This document shows, piece by piece, positions 32,001 through 41,600 of a DNA stretch of 64,000 nucleotides; positions within the stretch are counted from its first letter, which is position 1, and the number at the start of each line of letters is the position of its first letter. The translations under genes and the position numbers were made by a program. Origin of the DNA: Prolixibacteraceae bacterium (GTDB taxonomy: Bacteria > Bacteroidota > Bacteroidia > Bacteroidales > Prolixibacteraceae); NCBI GenBank assembly GCA_028282195.1, contig JANQII010000223.1, positions 1 to 64,000 on the forward strand, read 5' to 3'. The notes beneath the pieces were generated by a model. It did no database searches. It was not told the origin of the DNA and was given only the letters and a program-made list of their open reading frames with translations.

Positions 32001-32571
32001 TCCTCATCCCTACAAATGAGAAAACCAATGTTGCATCGGCAGGTACACCAACCAGGTTAAATTTACCGTCAAAATCAGTAATCGTTCCGGTTGTTGTCCC
32101 CTTAATAATAATTGAAACTCCGGGTAATGGCTCTCCTGAAGAATCAGTAACATTACCTTCAATATTCTTTTGCTGTCTCTGAGATTTTGAGTTATTAATC
32201 AGTCCTTCTTTAGGTGAAATTAGGATCAGATTGTCCTCCATAACTTCATAGCTTACATTACGTCCTTCAAAGATCTCATCAAGAATATCTTCAACACGTG
32301 CTCCATCCACATCAACTGAAACCGTACGTTCCACATCAATTTGTTCCCGTAAATAAAAGAACCGGAAATTACTTGACTCCTCAATTTCTTTAAGAACATC
32401 AGCAACTTGTTTGTTCTCAATTTTGAAATTGAATTTTGTTGACTGTGAATACACCGTGGCAGAAACCTGCATTAGGCAGACCAATAAAATAATTGTTGTC
32501 AATTTCATAACCCGCAACAGTTTTTTGACCTTTCTACAATGCAGAAAGGCAATTAATTCCATTTTTTTCAT
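29095..32571 (-). CDS. SusC/RagA-family TonB-dependent transporter with N-terminal STN domain
   Basis: STN domain, carboxypeptidase-D-like repeat (GEPLPGVSIIIKGTTTGTITDFDGKFNL), plug VLKDAQAAIYGARAAGGVILVTTK, C-terminal LGLDLTF. Confidence 0.97.
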   Translation of the reverse strand: MKKMELIAFLHCRKVKKLLRVMKLTTIILLVCLMQVSATVYSQSTKFNFKIENKQVADVLKEIEESSNFRFFYLREQIDVERTVSVDVDGARVEDILDEIFEGRNVSYEVMEDNLILISPKEGLINNSKSQRQQKNIEGNVTDSSGEPLPGVSIIIKGTTTGTITDFDGKFNLVGVPADATLVFSFVGMRTQEVETANQSSFNIVMEEDAIGIEEVVAIGYGTKSKATLTGAVSTVSSDVLEDKPQPSVINSLQGIIPGLQITRGGGSIGDEGQGIQLRGITSRKDPGVLVIVDGIPQSFTSALGLSNLNPADVENITVLKDAQAAIYGARAAGGVILVTTKNGKKGKPKFRYTNNFALRVPAKMPEKVDLNQMIEMSVDAWTSDGIINHRFADLAKNYPYKLDGTQTAKGPFPDTPDILLTHFDWWDYIFGSALSQKHDFSVSGATERSNYFLSVGYLKEESMLNFGENEHKKYFTRAKYSYDIGDWLNVGANFYLEKRDLVRPTELESTSWGRFYWTIENTWTSQVPFNPAGNTYGFGGGDFRTPRAWLEKNGNEYIENYRIRPTFEFTMKPLEGLEVKGQYSLFLDFFDVAWQTKHFSSYSWDNVWLSQNRRPEDAAVGSKYHKHTQQVVNLYANYKKSIEKHHFDVMIGGSHEETWRRGFEASVSDLITPTLPVMNIGNPEKRWIEEFASDWAIDSYFGRFSYNYSNKYFLEAIMRYDGSSKFADGHRWGSFPGISAGWTLTEEDFMSSTKNVFNYLKLRASYGELGNQNNLEGLYEHFSLVNTGNVYPLGSYSSPSRALGAWMGAMTSKTRTWETIKTQNIGIDAYFLDNRLSVTADYFIKTTEDMLVGREFPEVLGATPPTVNGGTLEVKGYELNINWKDKMGDFNYDVQFVFSDNKAKVTSLEDDQIADYGWNDFVEGYSPGTLFAFKYDGHIQNETELDAYKQIEGVPGNLRVGDSRFLDLDGDGQLERRLYNPEDPEGGDMVALANNNQRYQLGAIINCSYKNFDFSATLQGVGKWMVTDGEAPLGGGWWRMPEVRYYGKTWTEDRTDAFYPRLTANGGINWWNYYQHSDAPYELYNNKYLRLKSLTLGYTLPKHWVNKIKVDNCRVYFSGFDLFELQNIPKYSDPERPFVAQFTPFSRSFSLGLDLTF

Positions 32572-32584
32572 AAATTTGAAATGT

Positions 32585-32670
32585 TTTGATTAATAGTAAG
32601 ATTAGGTGTTTACACCTATAATTTTCGAAACATGAAGCCGGTTGGTGTGCCCTCACTTTCCGGCTTTTCA
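32585..32670 (+). ncRNA. Predicted antisense sRNA upstream of susC (DonS-like), hairpin 32603-32618 plus terminator 32635-32670
   Basis: + strand TAAATTTG (32571-32578) -7-like element, hairpin TAGGTGT-TT-ACACCTA, terminator AAGCCGG...CCGGCTTTTCATTT. Confidence 0.4.
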
Positions 32671-32706
32671 TTTAGCATCTTTAGATCATATATTTCCTCC
32701 TATTGT

Positions 32707-33711
32707 TTAATTAGATTTTACGACGATTTTTTGACCGATTACCTCATAATCGAGAGGTAACGTTCTTTTTAAAAGATTTAATATCTCGAAGATTGATTCA
32801 TTTTTAATAGTGCAGTCAACATGCAGCCCCAATATTTGCTCATCTTTTAATTCGATATCAACACCGTACTTGCGTTCCAGAATAATGACAAAATCTTTTA
32901 AACTCATATTCACCAAAATGAGCTTATTCTCTTTCCATGATGTATACCATTCCGTATTCACTTTTTTTAATGTAAGTTCTTTTGAGCTTTTCGTATAGGA
33001 AAGTTGCTCTCCCGGTTTAAGCTGAACCTCTTCCTTTAAGTTAAGTTTCTTTGTTGAACCAATTTTGATACTTCCTTCCTCCAGGGTAGTAACCACCTCA
33101 TCGTCATCGCTATAAGCTTTTACATTGAATTTGGTTCCCAATACATTCACCACGTAGTATGGGGTTTGTACTATAAATGGCTTTCCATCTTGTTTGGCCA
33201 CATCAAACCAAGCCTCTCCTTCAAGGAAAACCTCGCGATTTCCATCTTCGCCATTGATACTGTATTTAATTCTGGAATCAGAGTTAAGCATTATGGTAGT
33301 TCCATCCGGCAACTGCATCTCTGAAACTGATCCTTTGGGGGAGAATGCTGTATAATATACAGGTTGAGGATCTTTTTGCATTAAGCTATTTGCAGCTATA
33401 CCAATAAATACTCCAATAACTAATGCTGCCGCAATACGATATACAAGCTGACGATATCTAAATACAAAAGATTTTTGATGAAACTCGTCCTGCAAAATTT
33501 TTCCGGCTGCTGTAGCATACATTCGATTTACCTGGGTTTCATCCAATATTACATCAGAACTCGTTTCTTCCCAGTCTTCCACAATTTTATCTTTCACATT
33601 CGAAAACAACTTATCATCTTTAAACCATCTTTTTATGGTGAGATAGTCCCTAAGAGAATATACACCTTCAAAATATCGTTTCAGAATTTTATCATTATTT
33701 CTATTTCCCAT
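32707..33711 (-). CDS. FecR-family anti-sigma factor
   Basis: MQLPDGTTIMLNSDSRIKYS, VFLEGEAWFDVAKQDGKPFIVQT, VNVLGTKFNVKAYSDD, single TM. Confidence 0.95.
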   Translation of the reverse strand: MGNRNNDKILKRYFEGVYSLRDYLTIKRWFKDDKLFSNVKDKIVEDWEETSSDVILDETQVNRMYATAAGKILQDEFHQKSFVFRYRQLVYRIAAALVIGVFIGIAANSLMQKDPQPVYYTAFSPKGSVSEMQLPDGTTIMLNSDSRIKYSINGEDGNREVFLEGEAWFDVAKQDGKPFIVQTPYYVVNVLGTKFNVKAYSDDDEVVTTLEEGSIKIGSTKKLNLKEEVQLKPGEQLSYTKSSKELTLKKVNTEWYTSWKENKLILVNMSLKDFVIILERKYGVDIELKDEQILGLHVDCTIKNESIFEILNLLKRTLPLDYEVIGQKIVVKSN

Positions 33712-33928
33712 CTAATCACATTATTTAATGTAAGACTATGACCATCGTTGATTCACTAATTTGGATGTTTTTATAATCTACATCGAAAGATTTGGAAAAA
33801 CCCTAGGTGGGGAGAAGTATTTTTTCAATGAAAAAATGCAATTTAAATATCGAAACAAAACTTAAAATCTGGAATTAAGACAATTACAGAGAGGGAGAGA
33901 GAGTGTGTGAATCAAGAGTTGTGTTTTC

Positions 33929-34543
33929 TTAGCTAATTGGATTATCCAACTTAAATTTACGAAACAAGCAGAAAAGATCGAGGAAGTTAGTCCCTATACA
34001 CTGAAACTCTTTTCTCAGGAATTTCATTGCTTCTGCTACATGATACTCCACTGTTTTAACTGTTATATTTAATTCGCTGGCAATATCTTTGGCTGTTGAC
34101 CCTTCAATTTTGTTTTTATGAAAAACTAACTGCCGTTTAGGTGGCATTTGTTTAATTAGCATTTCCAGTCTGGAGACAAGCTCCTCAAATCTACTTTCTT
34201 CGCTGTATTTTGTTGATTCATTAGACAATTCTATTAATAACTCATCTCTCAGTTCATTATCTTTTGAAATCGAATTAAAATGTTGCCGGATTAGATTTAA
34301 GGCAATGGTTATAAGGTAAGACTTAAAGGAACCGGAAATATTTATTTGGGCTTTTCTGTTCCAAACTTTAACAAAGGTTTCCTGCACAACATCTTCGGCT
34401 TCATCTTTTGATTTCAAATAGTTGTATGAAAAGCGATACAAAACAGGGCTATACATTTCGAATAACTGCCTAAAGCATGCATGATCACCTTGTATCATTC
34501 CTTTTATCAATAGCTTTTCATTATCCTTTTTATTCAAAATCAT
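33929..34543 (-). CDS. RNA polymerase ECF-type sigma factor
   Basis: FRQLFEMYSPVLYRFSYNYLKSKDEAEDVVQETFVKVW; sigma-4 region; internal start MILNKKDNEKLL more likely than ORF start. Confidence 0.94.
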   Translation of the reverse strand: MILNKKDNEKLLIKGMIQGDHACFRQLFEMYSPVLYRFSYNYLKSKDEAEDVVQETFVKVWNRKAQINISGSFKSYLITIALNLIRQHFNSISKDNELRDELLIELSNESTKYSEESRFEELVSRLEMLIKQMPPKRQLVFHKNKIEGSTAKDIASELNITVKTVEYHVAEAMKFLRKEFQCIGTNFLDLFCLFRKFKLDNPIS

Positions 34544-34901
34544 ATGCTTGCAGCTAAATAACCAGTAAAGGACGGATAAAATTTTAACAACAAATGTACT
34601 CAAATTATGCTGAAAAGTATCTAAATCTTATTTTTCACAAATTAAGTATTAATACTATTATGTGCACAAAAGAAGTCTATTTTTTCGAATACCGAATCTT
34701 TAAACTTCTTTTCTTTTTGTGTAAGAATTCTTTTCTTCTGATACAATGAACTACCCCACCGCAAGCAGGCGGGGCACCAGCTAATGAATTATCATATTAT
34801 CGTCCCAAAGAACGGGGAACCTCCCGATAGGGATGGCAAGTTAAAACCCAAAGATCCCGCGCACTGTGATCAGGATCGGTCTGGTTTAGCGAATTTCAGT
34901 T

Positions 34902-34919
34902 CTCCGGCGGCTGCCGGAT
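34902..34919. repeat. Imperfect palindrome CTCCGGCGGCTGCCGGAT
   Basis: Near-copy of 10011-10028. Confidence 0.65.
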
Positions 34920-34951
34920 CCTGAAATCATAGTCTCACTGATTTAACGACC

Positions 34952-36688
34952 TTAACGGTCTAATCTACTAATTGCACTAAGCCAACCTCCCGAATGGGTA
35001 ATCCAGCCTTCATCGGTAAATACATGCGGACAGTCAGTTTCCTTCTTTGGTTTTTCAACATGGAACTGGGCGTCCGACTCAAATCCGTTACAAATTGTTC
35101 CCGGTATTTTGGTCCAACTTCCAATATACTCATCCCCAATCCCGTAGATCATACTTTTTGAAACGTATCTGTCTTCTTCTAATACTCCACTGTTCAGGCC
35201 AGCTATCCATTGCAAATTACCAGTTGCTATTTTTTCAAACCTGCTGTCACCAGTATACTTTTGTAACTCCAAAGCCAAAGCTGCAGCTGAGCCATAAGCA
35301 CCGTTCATTCCATGCCATAAACCACTAAAAACCAGCAATCCTTCACCTTCATAATAACCCATGGGTAATAAATAAAATGGATTATCAGAACAGGCTGGAA
35401 GAAAGTACCCGTAAGCAAAATCTTTTATGGTTTTATCCCATTTTGAAATATCAGGATGATCCGGAAACTTTTGTACCATTTGGAGCAAAGGAATAATGTA
35501 ATGAGGAAAAGTTGCCCCTGCATCATAGCCCATATGATGGTGCTCCCATGCCTTCTCACTATGGCTGGCCGAAGCATATGCTTTAAAGTGACCGTAAAAT
35601 TTACCTTCTTTTTCATCTTTACTTATTTGGCGTTCCATTACTTTCTGAGCATACTCAGCTACCTTAACAATATCAGATAGCTCAAAAGCCACCCAGGTCA
35701 TCATAACCAAATCACGCGTTTTCCACTCAATTGGACGCACAAATCCCTCAGGCGCTCCATGGATGACTGGGTTAAAACCGTCATTTGGCTGTACTGTTCC
35801 ATGAAAATCCGTTCCTCCACAATGGTGGATCGGTCCGTTCCTATCCAGAAAACCAAAAGCATGCCTGGCACGATCCAGATATTCATTGGCTTTTTCCGGA
35901 TGAGAACTCTTCAACAACTTAGCTGCTCTCGCAAAGCATAAAGCACCTTTAGCCACATCACCGGTTATAACATTACGGTGCTTTGGCCATTCATGGATAA
36001 TCGCTCCTTTACCTTTTCCTAATTCCTCTGCCTTATCCTGACAAAAAGCAAGATAATCAAGTCCAATAAAAGCCTGTTCTTCCAATTCTTTCATTTGCCC
36101 TTCATTAATCTTGTCAGCTGAATATTCCATCAGATCAAATAAACCGATAAGCATGGTCGCATGACTATTGGTCTCGCGCAGATAACCACCACAGTCCTGC
36201 CAACCACCTCCTTCTGCATGTTCAGGTCCATGTTTTTTGTAATTGTTCTTTCGAAATTCCACACGGTGTTTTAGTTGTTCAAGAGCTACTGTTTCCCAAC
36301 TGGCATCCCATAAAAGATTACTTGCAAGCTTAAACGGTTTTGTTTGCAATTCTTTCCCATCTGCAAACCTAACAGAGCAAGTAAATTCCCCAGTATGTTT
36401 CAATTCGCTAAAATCGGCTATCCACCAATATTCACCCCATTTTTCTCCCCACAGCTGAAAAGTATCACGATAAACAACATTCTGGTATTCATCATAGATA
36501 TAAAACTGAGTGTTACTGGTTAGAAAATCTTTAGAATTATTACGGATAACTACTCGCTTCTCTCCTTCCAGATCATAACCAATCCTTGAATGAAGTAATC
36601 CGTATTGTTTTTTTTCTGCCAGACATACTCCAAATAAAAATCCTACCAGAATAAATGTCAAAATTGCTGTTCTGCTTACTTTGTTCAT
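34952..36688 (-). CDS. GH9-like protein with N-terminal cellulase Ig-like domain
   Basis: Signal peptide; Ig-like RIGYDLEGEKRVVIRNN; GGGWQDCGGYLRETNSHATMLIGLFDLMEY; LNSGVLEEDRYVSKSMIYGIGDEYIGSW; TDEGWITHSGGWLSAIS. Confidence 0.7.
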   Translation of the reverse strand: MNKVSRTAILTFILVGFLFGVCLAEKKQYGLLHSRIGYDLEGEKRVVIRNNSKDFLTSNTQFYIYDEYQNVVYRDTFQLWGEKWGEYWWIADFSELKHTGEFTCSVRFADGKELQTKPFKLASNLLWDASWETVALEQLKHRVEFRKNNYKKHGPEHAEGGGWQDCGGYLRETNSHATMLIGLFDLMEYSADKINEGQMKELEEQAFIGLDYLAFCQDKAEELGKGKGAIIHEWPKHRNVITGDVAKGALCFARAAKLLKSSHPEKANEYLDRARHAFGFLDRNGPIHHCGGTDFHGTVQPNDGFNPVIHGAPEGFVRPIEWKTRDLVMMTWVAFELSDIVKVAEYAQKVMERQISKDEKEGKFYGHFKAYASASHSEKAWEHHHMGYDAGATFPHYIIPLLQMVQKFPDHPDISKWDKTIKDFAYGYFLPACSDNPFYLLPMGYYEGEGLLVFSGLWHGMNGAYGSAAALALELQKYTGDSRFEKIATGNLQWIAGLNSGVLEEDRYVSKSMIYGIGDEYIGSWTKIPGTICNGFESDAQFHVEKPKKETDCPHVFTDEGWITHSGGWLSAISRLDR

Positions 36689-36750
36689 TTTAATTTACAA
36701 TAATTGATTTCCATAACTAATCATACAACTTCCTGCTATAAAAGGACATA

Positions 36751-36777
36751 AAGGTGCATCAGCAACTGATACACCTT
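36751..36777 (-). promoter_or_regulatory. Post-susD hairpin AAGGTGcATCAG-CAA-CTGATaCACCTT
   Basis: 20 nt 3' of susD stop; analogous to 27336-27367. Confidence 0.55.
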
Positions 36778-36797
36778 AAAAGACTTTTTATAATGCT

Positions 36798-38591
36798 TTA
36801 TTGCCCCACCCATCCAGGGTTTTGCTTTAGGTTTTCATTTAATAATAATTGCCTTAGTGGTAGTGGCCTCAAATAATGTTTTTCAGTAAACTGTCTCTCT
36901 GAGGCAGGCTGTGCAATCAAAAAGCCGTTCTCATCTAATTCATAATTGTGAGCAGAACTTCTATCAACTGTTTCAATCTGCCCGGTTCTTTCATTAAATA
37001 CCTCAAACGGAGCTTCGAATATAGTTCCAGCCCATTTAATGCCTTTTAATGCTTCTGCCATTTCAACTTCCGCAGTTTTCCAACGCCTTACATCATCACT
37101 CCGCATACCTTCCAAATATAATTCTACTGTACGCTCACGCCTGATTTCGGTTAACATATCAAGAGAATTTGATGTAACAAAACTGTTTGTCAAATGAGGC
37201 ATACCAACTCTGTCACGTAATTTGTTGATTGATTTATTTAAGTCTGCATCTGAAATTTGGCCATTTAATTCAAATTTTGCCTCTGCACAAATTAGCATCA
37301 TTTCCGCTAATCTTATCAGATAATAATCATTAGCAATAGGCCGGCCTATTTCATTGCCCCATTTGTGAGCAGAATACCCGGTTATCGTATTAAAACTTAA
37401 ATACCCGTCATTCCAGGAACCCGTATTCAACAATTCTTCCTGAGTCCAGTTAAAATCGCGATCATATGGTATATCATACCAGAACTGTTGAAAAGGTTGG
37501 ATGTGGTTGTTACGCATACGCGGGTCACGTTTATTGTATTCATGATTATTAGCAACTTTAGTAACGGGATCTATGCTAACACCATGTCCTTCAAATACCG
37601 TATTTGCGTGTGTAATTGGTAAGCCGGTTTCATCCAAATACATATCCATCATCTTTTTAGTCGGGCTATAGGTATCTCGTCTTACAGTAACATAACTAAA
37701 CCCCCGATTGCGTAATGTTCGATTGAATTTTACCGATAAAATTGATTCATTTTGATCTTCTTTTCCTAAACCAACAGGGTTTGTCATTACTTCACTTTCC
37801 AGCGTAAAGAAATAACGATAACTTTCTTCTCCCAAAACATCCCTTCTATCAAATAATTCAAACTTACCTCCATCGATAATTGCTCCTGAAGCGTCGGCAG
37901 CAGTTTGCAAATAACTGTTATAATCAACACCGGCATCATGATATTTTGCCCAGGTTCCAATAAATAATGCAACACGTGCTTTTAATCCTAAACAAGCCTC
38001 TTTTGTGATTCGACCGTCAAGATGATCTGTAGATAACGGTAAATTTTCGGCAACTTCTAAATCATTAAGGATAAAATCTGCGACTTCATACATTGTATTG
38101 TTTGGCGCAAGAAGCAATGGATCATTGGTTGTTAGCACTTTATCAATAATAATTACATTACCAAAATTGTGAAGGAGTTTCCAGTACTCAAATGCCCTAA
38201 ACCACAAAGCTTCCCCCTTATATTGCTGAATATCGGACTTTAACCCTTCATCTTCAACTGCCTCAACAGCTTCCAATATTTCATTGGTCCTTCGGATATG
38301 GGCATACCCGGCATCCCAATCACCTTCACTCTCAGACTCAATGTACCTGCCATCATAAAACCGATTTCCCGGAGTATATCCTAAGTCACTCCACCCATCC
38401 CTACCAACAGCAGGATCTTCGTGATGCTGAGGCAGGTATTCGTACAGGCCATTTGCCAATAATTTAAAATCATTTTCTGTTTTATAAAATGAATCACTCG
38501 TTAATTCAGTCAATGGGTATAAGTCCAAATCCTTTTCGCAACCCGAAAAAATAAAGGCTGCAAGTAATATTATTATAGCTATTTTTTTCAT
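36798..38591 (-). CDS. SusD/RagB-family lipoprotein
   Basis: LDLYPLTELTSDSFYKTENDFKLLANGLY, RLAEMMLICAEAKFELNG, RRERTVELYLEGMRSDDVRRWK. Confidence 0.96.
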   Translation of the reverse strand: MKKIAIIILLAAFIFSGCEKDLDLYPLTELTSDSFYKTENDFKLLANGLYEYLPQHHEDPAVGRDGWSDLGYTPGNRFYDGRYIESESEGDWDAGYAHIRRTNEILEAVEAVEDEGLKSDIQQYKGEALWFRAFEYWKLLHNFGNVIIIDKVLTTNDPLLLAPNNTMYEVADFILNDLEVAENLPLSTDHLDGRITKEACLGLKARVALFIGTWAKYHDAGVDYNSYLQTAADASGAIIDGGKFELFDRRDVLGEESYRYFFTLESEVMTNPVGLGKEDQNESILSVKFNRTLRNRGFSYVTVRRDTYSPTKKMMDMYLDETGLPITHANTVFEGHGVSIDPVTKVANNHEYNKRDPRMRNNHIQPFQQFWYDIPYDRDFNWTQEELLNTGSWNDGYLSFNTITGYSAHKWGNEIGRPIANDYYLIRLAEMMLICAEAKFELNGQISDADLNKSINKLRDRVGMPHLTNSFVTSNSLDMLTEIRRERTVELYLEGMRSDDVRRWKTAEVEMAEALKGIKWAGTIFEAPFEVFNERTGQIETVDRSSAHNYELDENGFLIAQPASERQFTEKHYLRPLPLRQLLLNENLKQNPGWVGQ

Positions 38592-38602
38592 TTCATTATC
38601 TT

Positions 38603-41600
38603 TTAAAAATTAACATCCAAGCCTATTGAAACACTGTAAGGATAAGGTGTTAAATTCGTTTCAAATGGTTGACTCGGGGAGAAACTTTTACCCGGCATTT
38701 TATTTACGATGTAGCCAAGGTCATTACCACTCACGTATAGGTACAATTTATCTGTCTTTACTTTGTTAGCCCATGTTTTTGGTAAAGTATAACCGATCTT
38801 AACATTCCTGATAGCAAGATAAGGTACATTTTGTTTCAAATACGGGGCATTGCTTATGGTGTTATAGTTGTTATTGACCATGTCAAAACCAACTGCATTG
38901 GAATTTGAATGGTATCTCGGATAAAATGCATCAGGGTTTTCAGCAGTCCAGGTATTTCCCAAATAATGATCCATTGGCTGCCTCCAGGGAAATGACCATT
39001 GATTTGGTGTTTGATCCCACTTGTACCATTGACCAATCCCTGTTAATAAAATACTAAAGTCAAATCCCTTCCAACTAGCCCCCAGATTAATATTGTAAAA
39101 GTAATGGGGAGTTTCCGTTCCAACATCAACTGCATCACCAGAATCCGCTGTAGGGTTACCATTTTCATCTTCTTTGTATAGACTACGTTCCAGTACTCCA
39201 TCTCCATCTAAATCTTTGTAACGCACATCACCAACACGCAATTTTGAACTAATACCAGCAGTTACATTCTCATAATATTCAGCCAATTCCTGTTCATTTG
39301 CGATAATACCATCGTATTCAAAACCAAAAATGGTATATGGTGCAAAACCTTCGATAAAATGCTGATTCCAATCTGGATTAGGTTTACCAAAAGCAGGAAT
39401 CCTGGCATCAGCTAAAGCTTTTACCATTGATTTATTATCAGAAATATTGAAGCTTGCAAAATACTTCAATTCCCCGATTTGATCCTGCCACTTAATTGTA
39501 AAATCCCAACCTTTTACTTCAACATGTGCTCCATTAATGGATGGAGGGCTTGTACCCAGCACACTTGGAAATTCTTCTCTATAGAACATATTTCTGGTAT
39601 TCGTTACTGAATAGTTAAAGCTGGATGTTAACCTATTATTTAACATTTCAATATCATACCCAAAGTTTAATTTCTCTGCTGTTTCCCAGGTTCTGTCCAC
39701 TGCCGGGAAACCATTACTTCTTGCCCTTTGAATGGTGTAATATGAACCCGGAGCACCCATAATATAGGATGAATTTGCAATTGTAATCGTTGGGGCAAAG
39801 TCGTACAAACCAATACCTCCTACCTGGTTACCCATTTGCCCCCATGTTCCACGAAATTTAAAAAAATCAATGCTACGGAGGTTTAGACTTTTGAAGAATG
39901 GCTCATTACTAATATTCCAGGAAATACCGGCTCCGTAGAAATCTTCCCACTTTTGTCCTTCAATAAACCGCGATGAACCATCATAGCGCATGTTACCTTC
40001 AACGACATATCTGTCTTTATACGAATAACTCAAGTTAGCGTAATAGGATTTTAGGGCCCATTGTTCGGCCAGGTCGTTATTGTATTGTTCTTCTGAATCA
40101 CCCAACCGTAAGGTATGCAACCTGTCAGATACCAAATTTCTCCTCCAGGCATCTACCCACTCCTGGTGAAATTCCTCGTGCGAAGCACCAACTAAAGAAC
40201 GGATTGTATGATCATCATTTACCGCCACTTTATAAGATGCCTGCACATTTGCGATTGTGGTGTTGCCCGTATATCTCCTGGTTGAATATACATTATGCTC
40301 CGGCCGTCTGCTCCAATCATACCAGCCTTCATTACCATTATAGAAGTTAACAGATCTAAAAAGTTCCTTTCTGTTGAAAATTCCCAGGTTTTGAGATACT
40401 CTCCCACTTATAATCATATTCCTGAATGGCTTAAAATCAACATAGAACTGTGGTTGTATGTCATAAGATTTCAGTTCTCTGTCACCTCCTTCTTCCACCA
40501 ATCCAATTGGATTATACCAGGATGTATACATGCTCATATATCGCCCTTCCTTTGTATAAGGATGGTCGTATGTCGCGCGGATACCTGCCCAAAACTGAGC
40601 ATTATCAATTTCACTTGGCTCTTCTGTTTTCGTGTGGCGAAGATTGATATTAGCACCAATAGTCAGATAATCTTTATGGTTATACTCCATTTTCAACCTG
40701 GCAAAATAGGTATCCTGCGTATTCGTTCCATAGCGCAACATACCTTCATCATCTACAATACCTGCACTCACATAATAATTAACCTGATCTGTCGCACCGG
40801 AAGCGGTTACATTGTAATTTTTTGTAATAGCTGACCCGTAAAATGTTTCAGACCAATTTGTGTGGCCAAATCTCAAATAAGGTGTATCCGCTCCAAACTG
40901 AGCCCCGTCAGTAATTTCATATTTTCCTTCATTGCTCAATACATCCTCACGCGTAATATTATTATCAATCATGAAATCAAATACCTTTTGCCAATTTGAT
41001 ATTGGACCTTGTCCAACTTCTTCATAGTAATCATTCATTGCGTGGAAATAATCATACATATTTGCCCTGCGAGCATAATATTTAGGTGTCTTAAAAGTAG
41101 CACTGACCTGTCCGGAAATTTTTGGTTCCTTTCCTTTCTTTGTTGTAATTACAAGGACTCCGCCAGATGCTCTTGCTCCATAAATCACAGCCTCAGCATC
41201 CTTTAACACACTAATACTCTCGATATCGTTAGGGTTAACATTGTTAAGTGGTGTGTTAGTTCCAATTTGAGGTATACCATCAATTACAACCAATACACCT
41301 GCATCTGATCTTGAAGCAATACCACCGATATCAATGGATACACCACCGCCACCTAATTTACCGGCATTTGTTCTTGTTATATTCAAACCTGGCGCTAAAC
41401 CGTCCAATATATCGGTTAATCGTGGCGTAGGCCGGTTTTCCAATTGTTCCGCAGATACTGTTGAAACAGACCCCGTTAAATTTGTTTTTTGTTTTGTTTG
41501 ATACCCTACAGCAATAACCTCTTCAATACTAACCGCATCTTCTTCAAGTGTAATATTGATCACATTCTGATTTCCCACGACAACTTCCTGGCTTACCATT

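Noticed and set aside
33890-33911. Purine-rich GAGAGGGAGAGAGAGTGTGTG run between ECF sigma and fecR
   Set aside because: Short simple sequence, no further structure.
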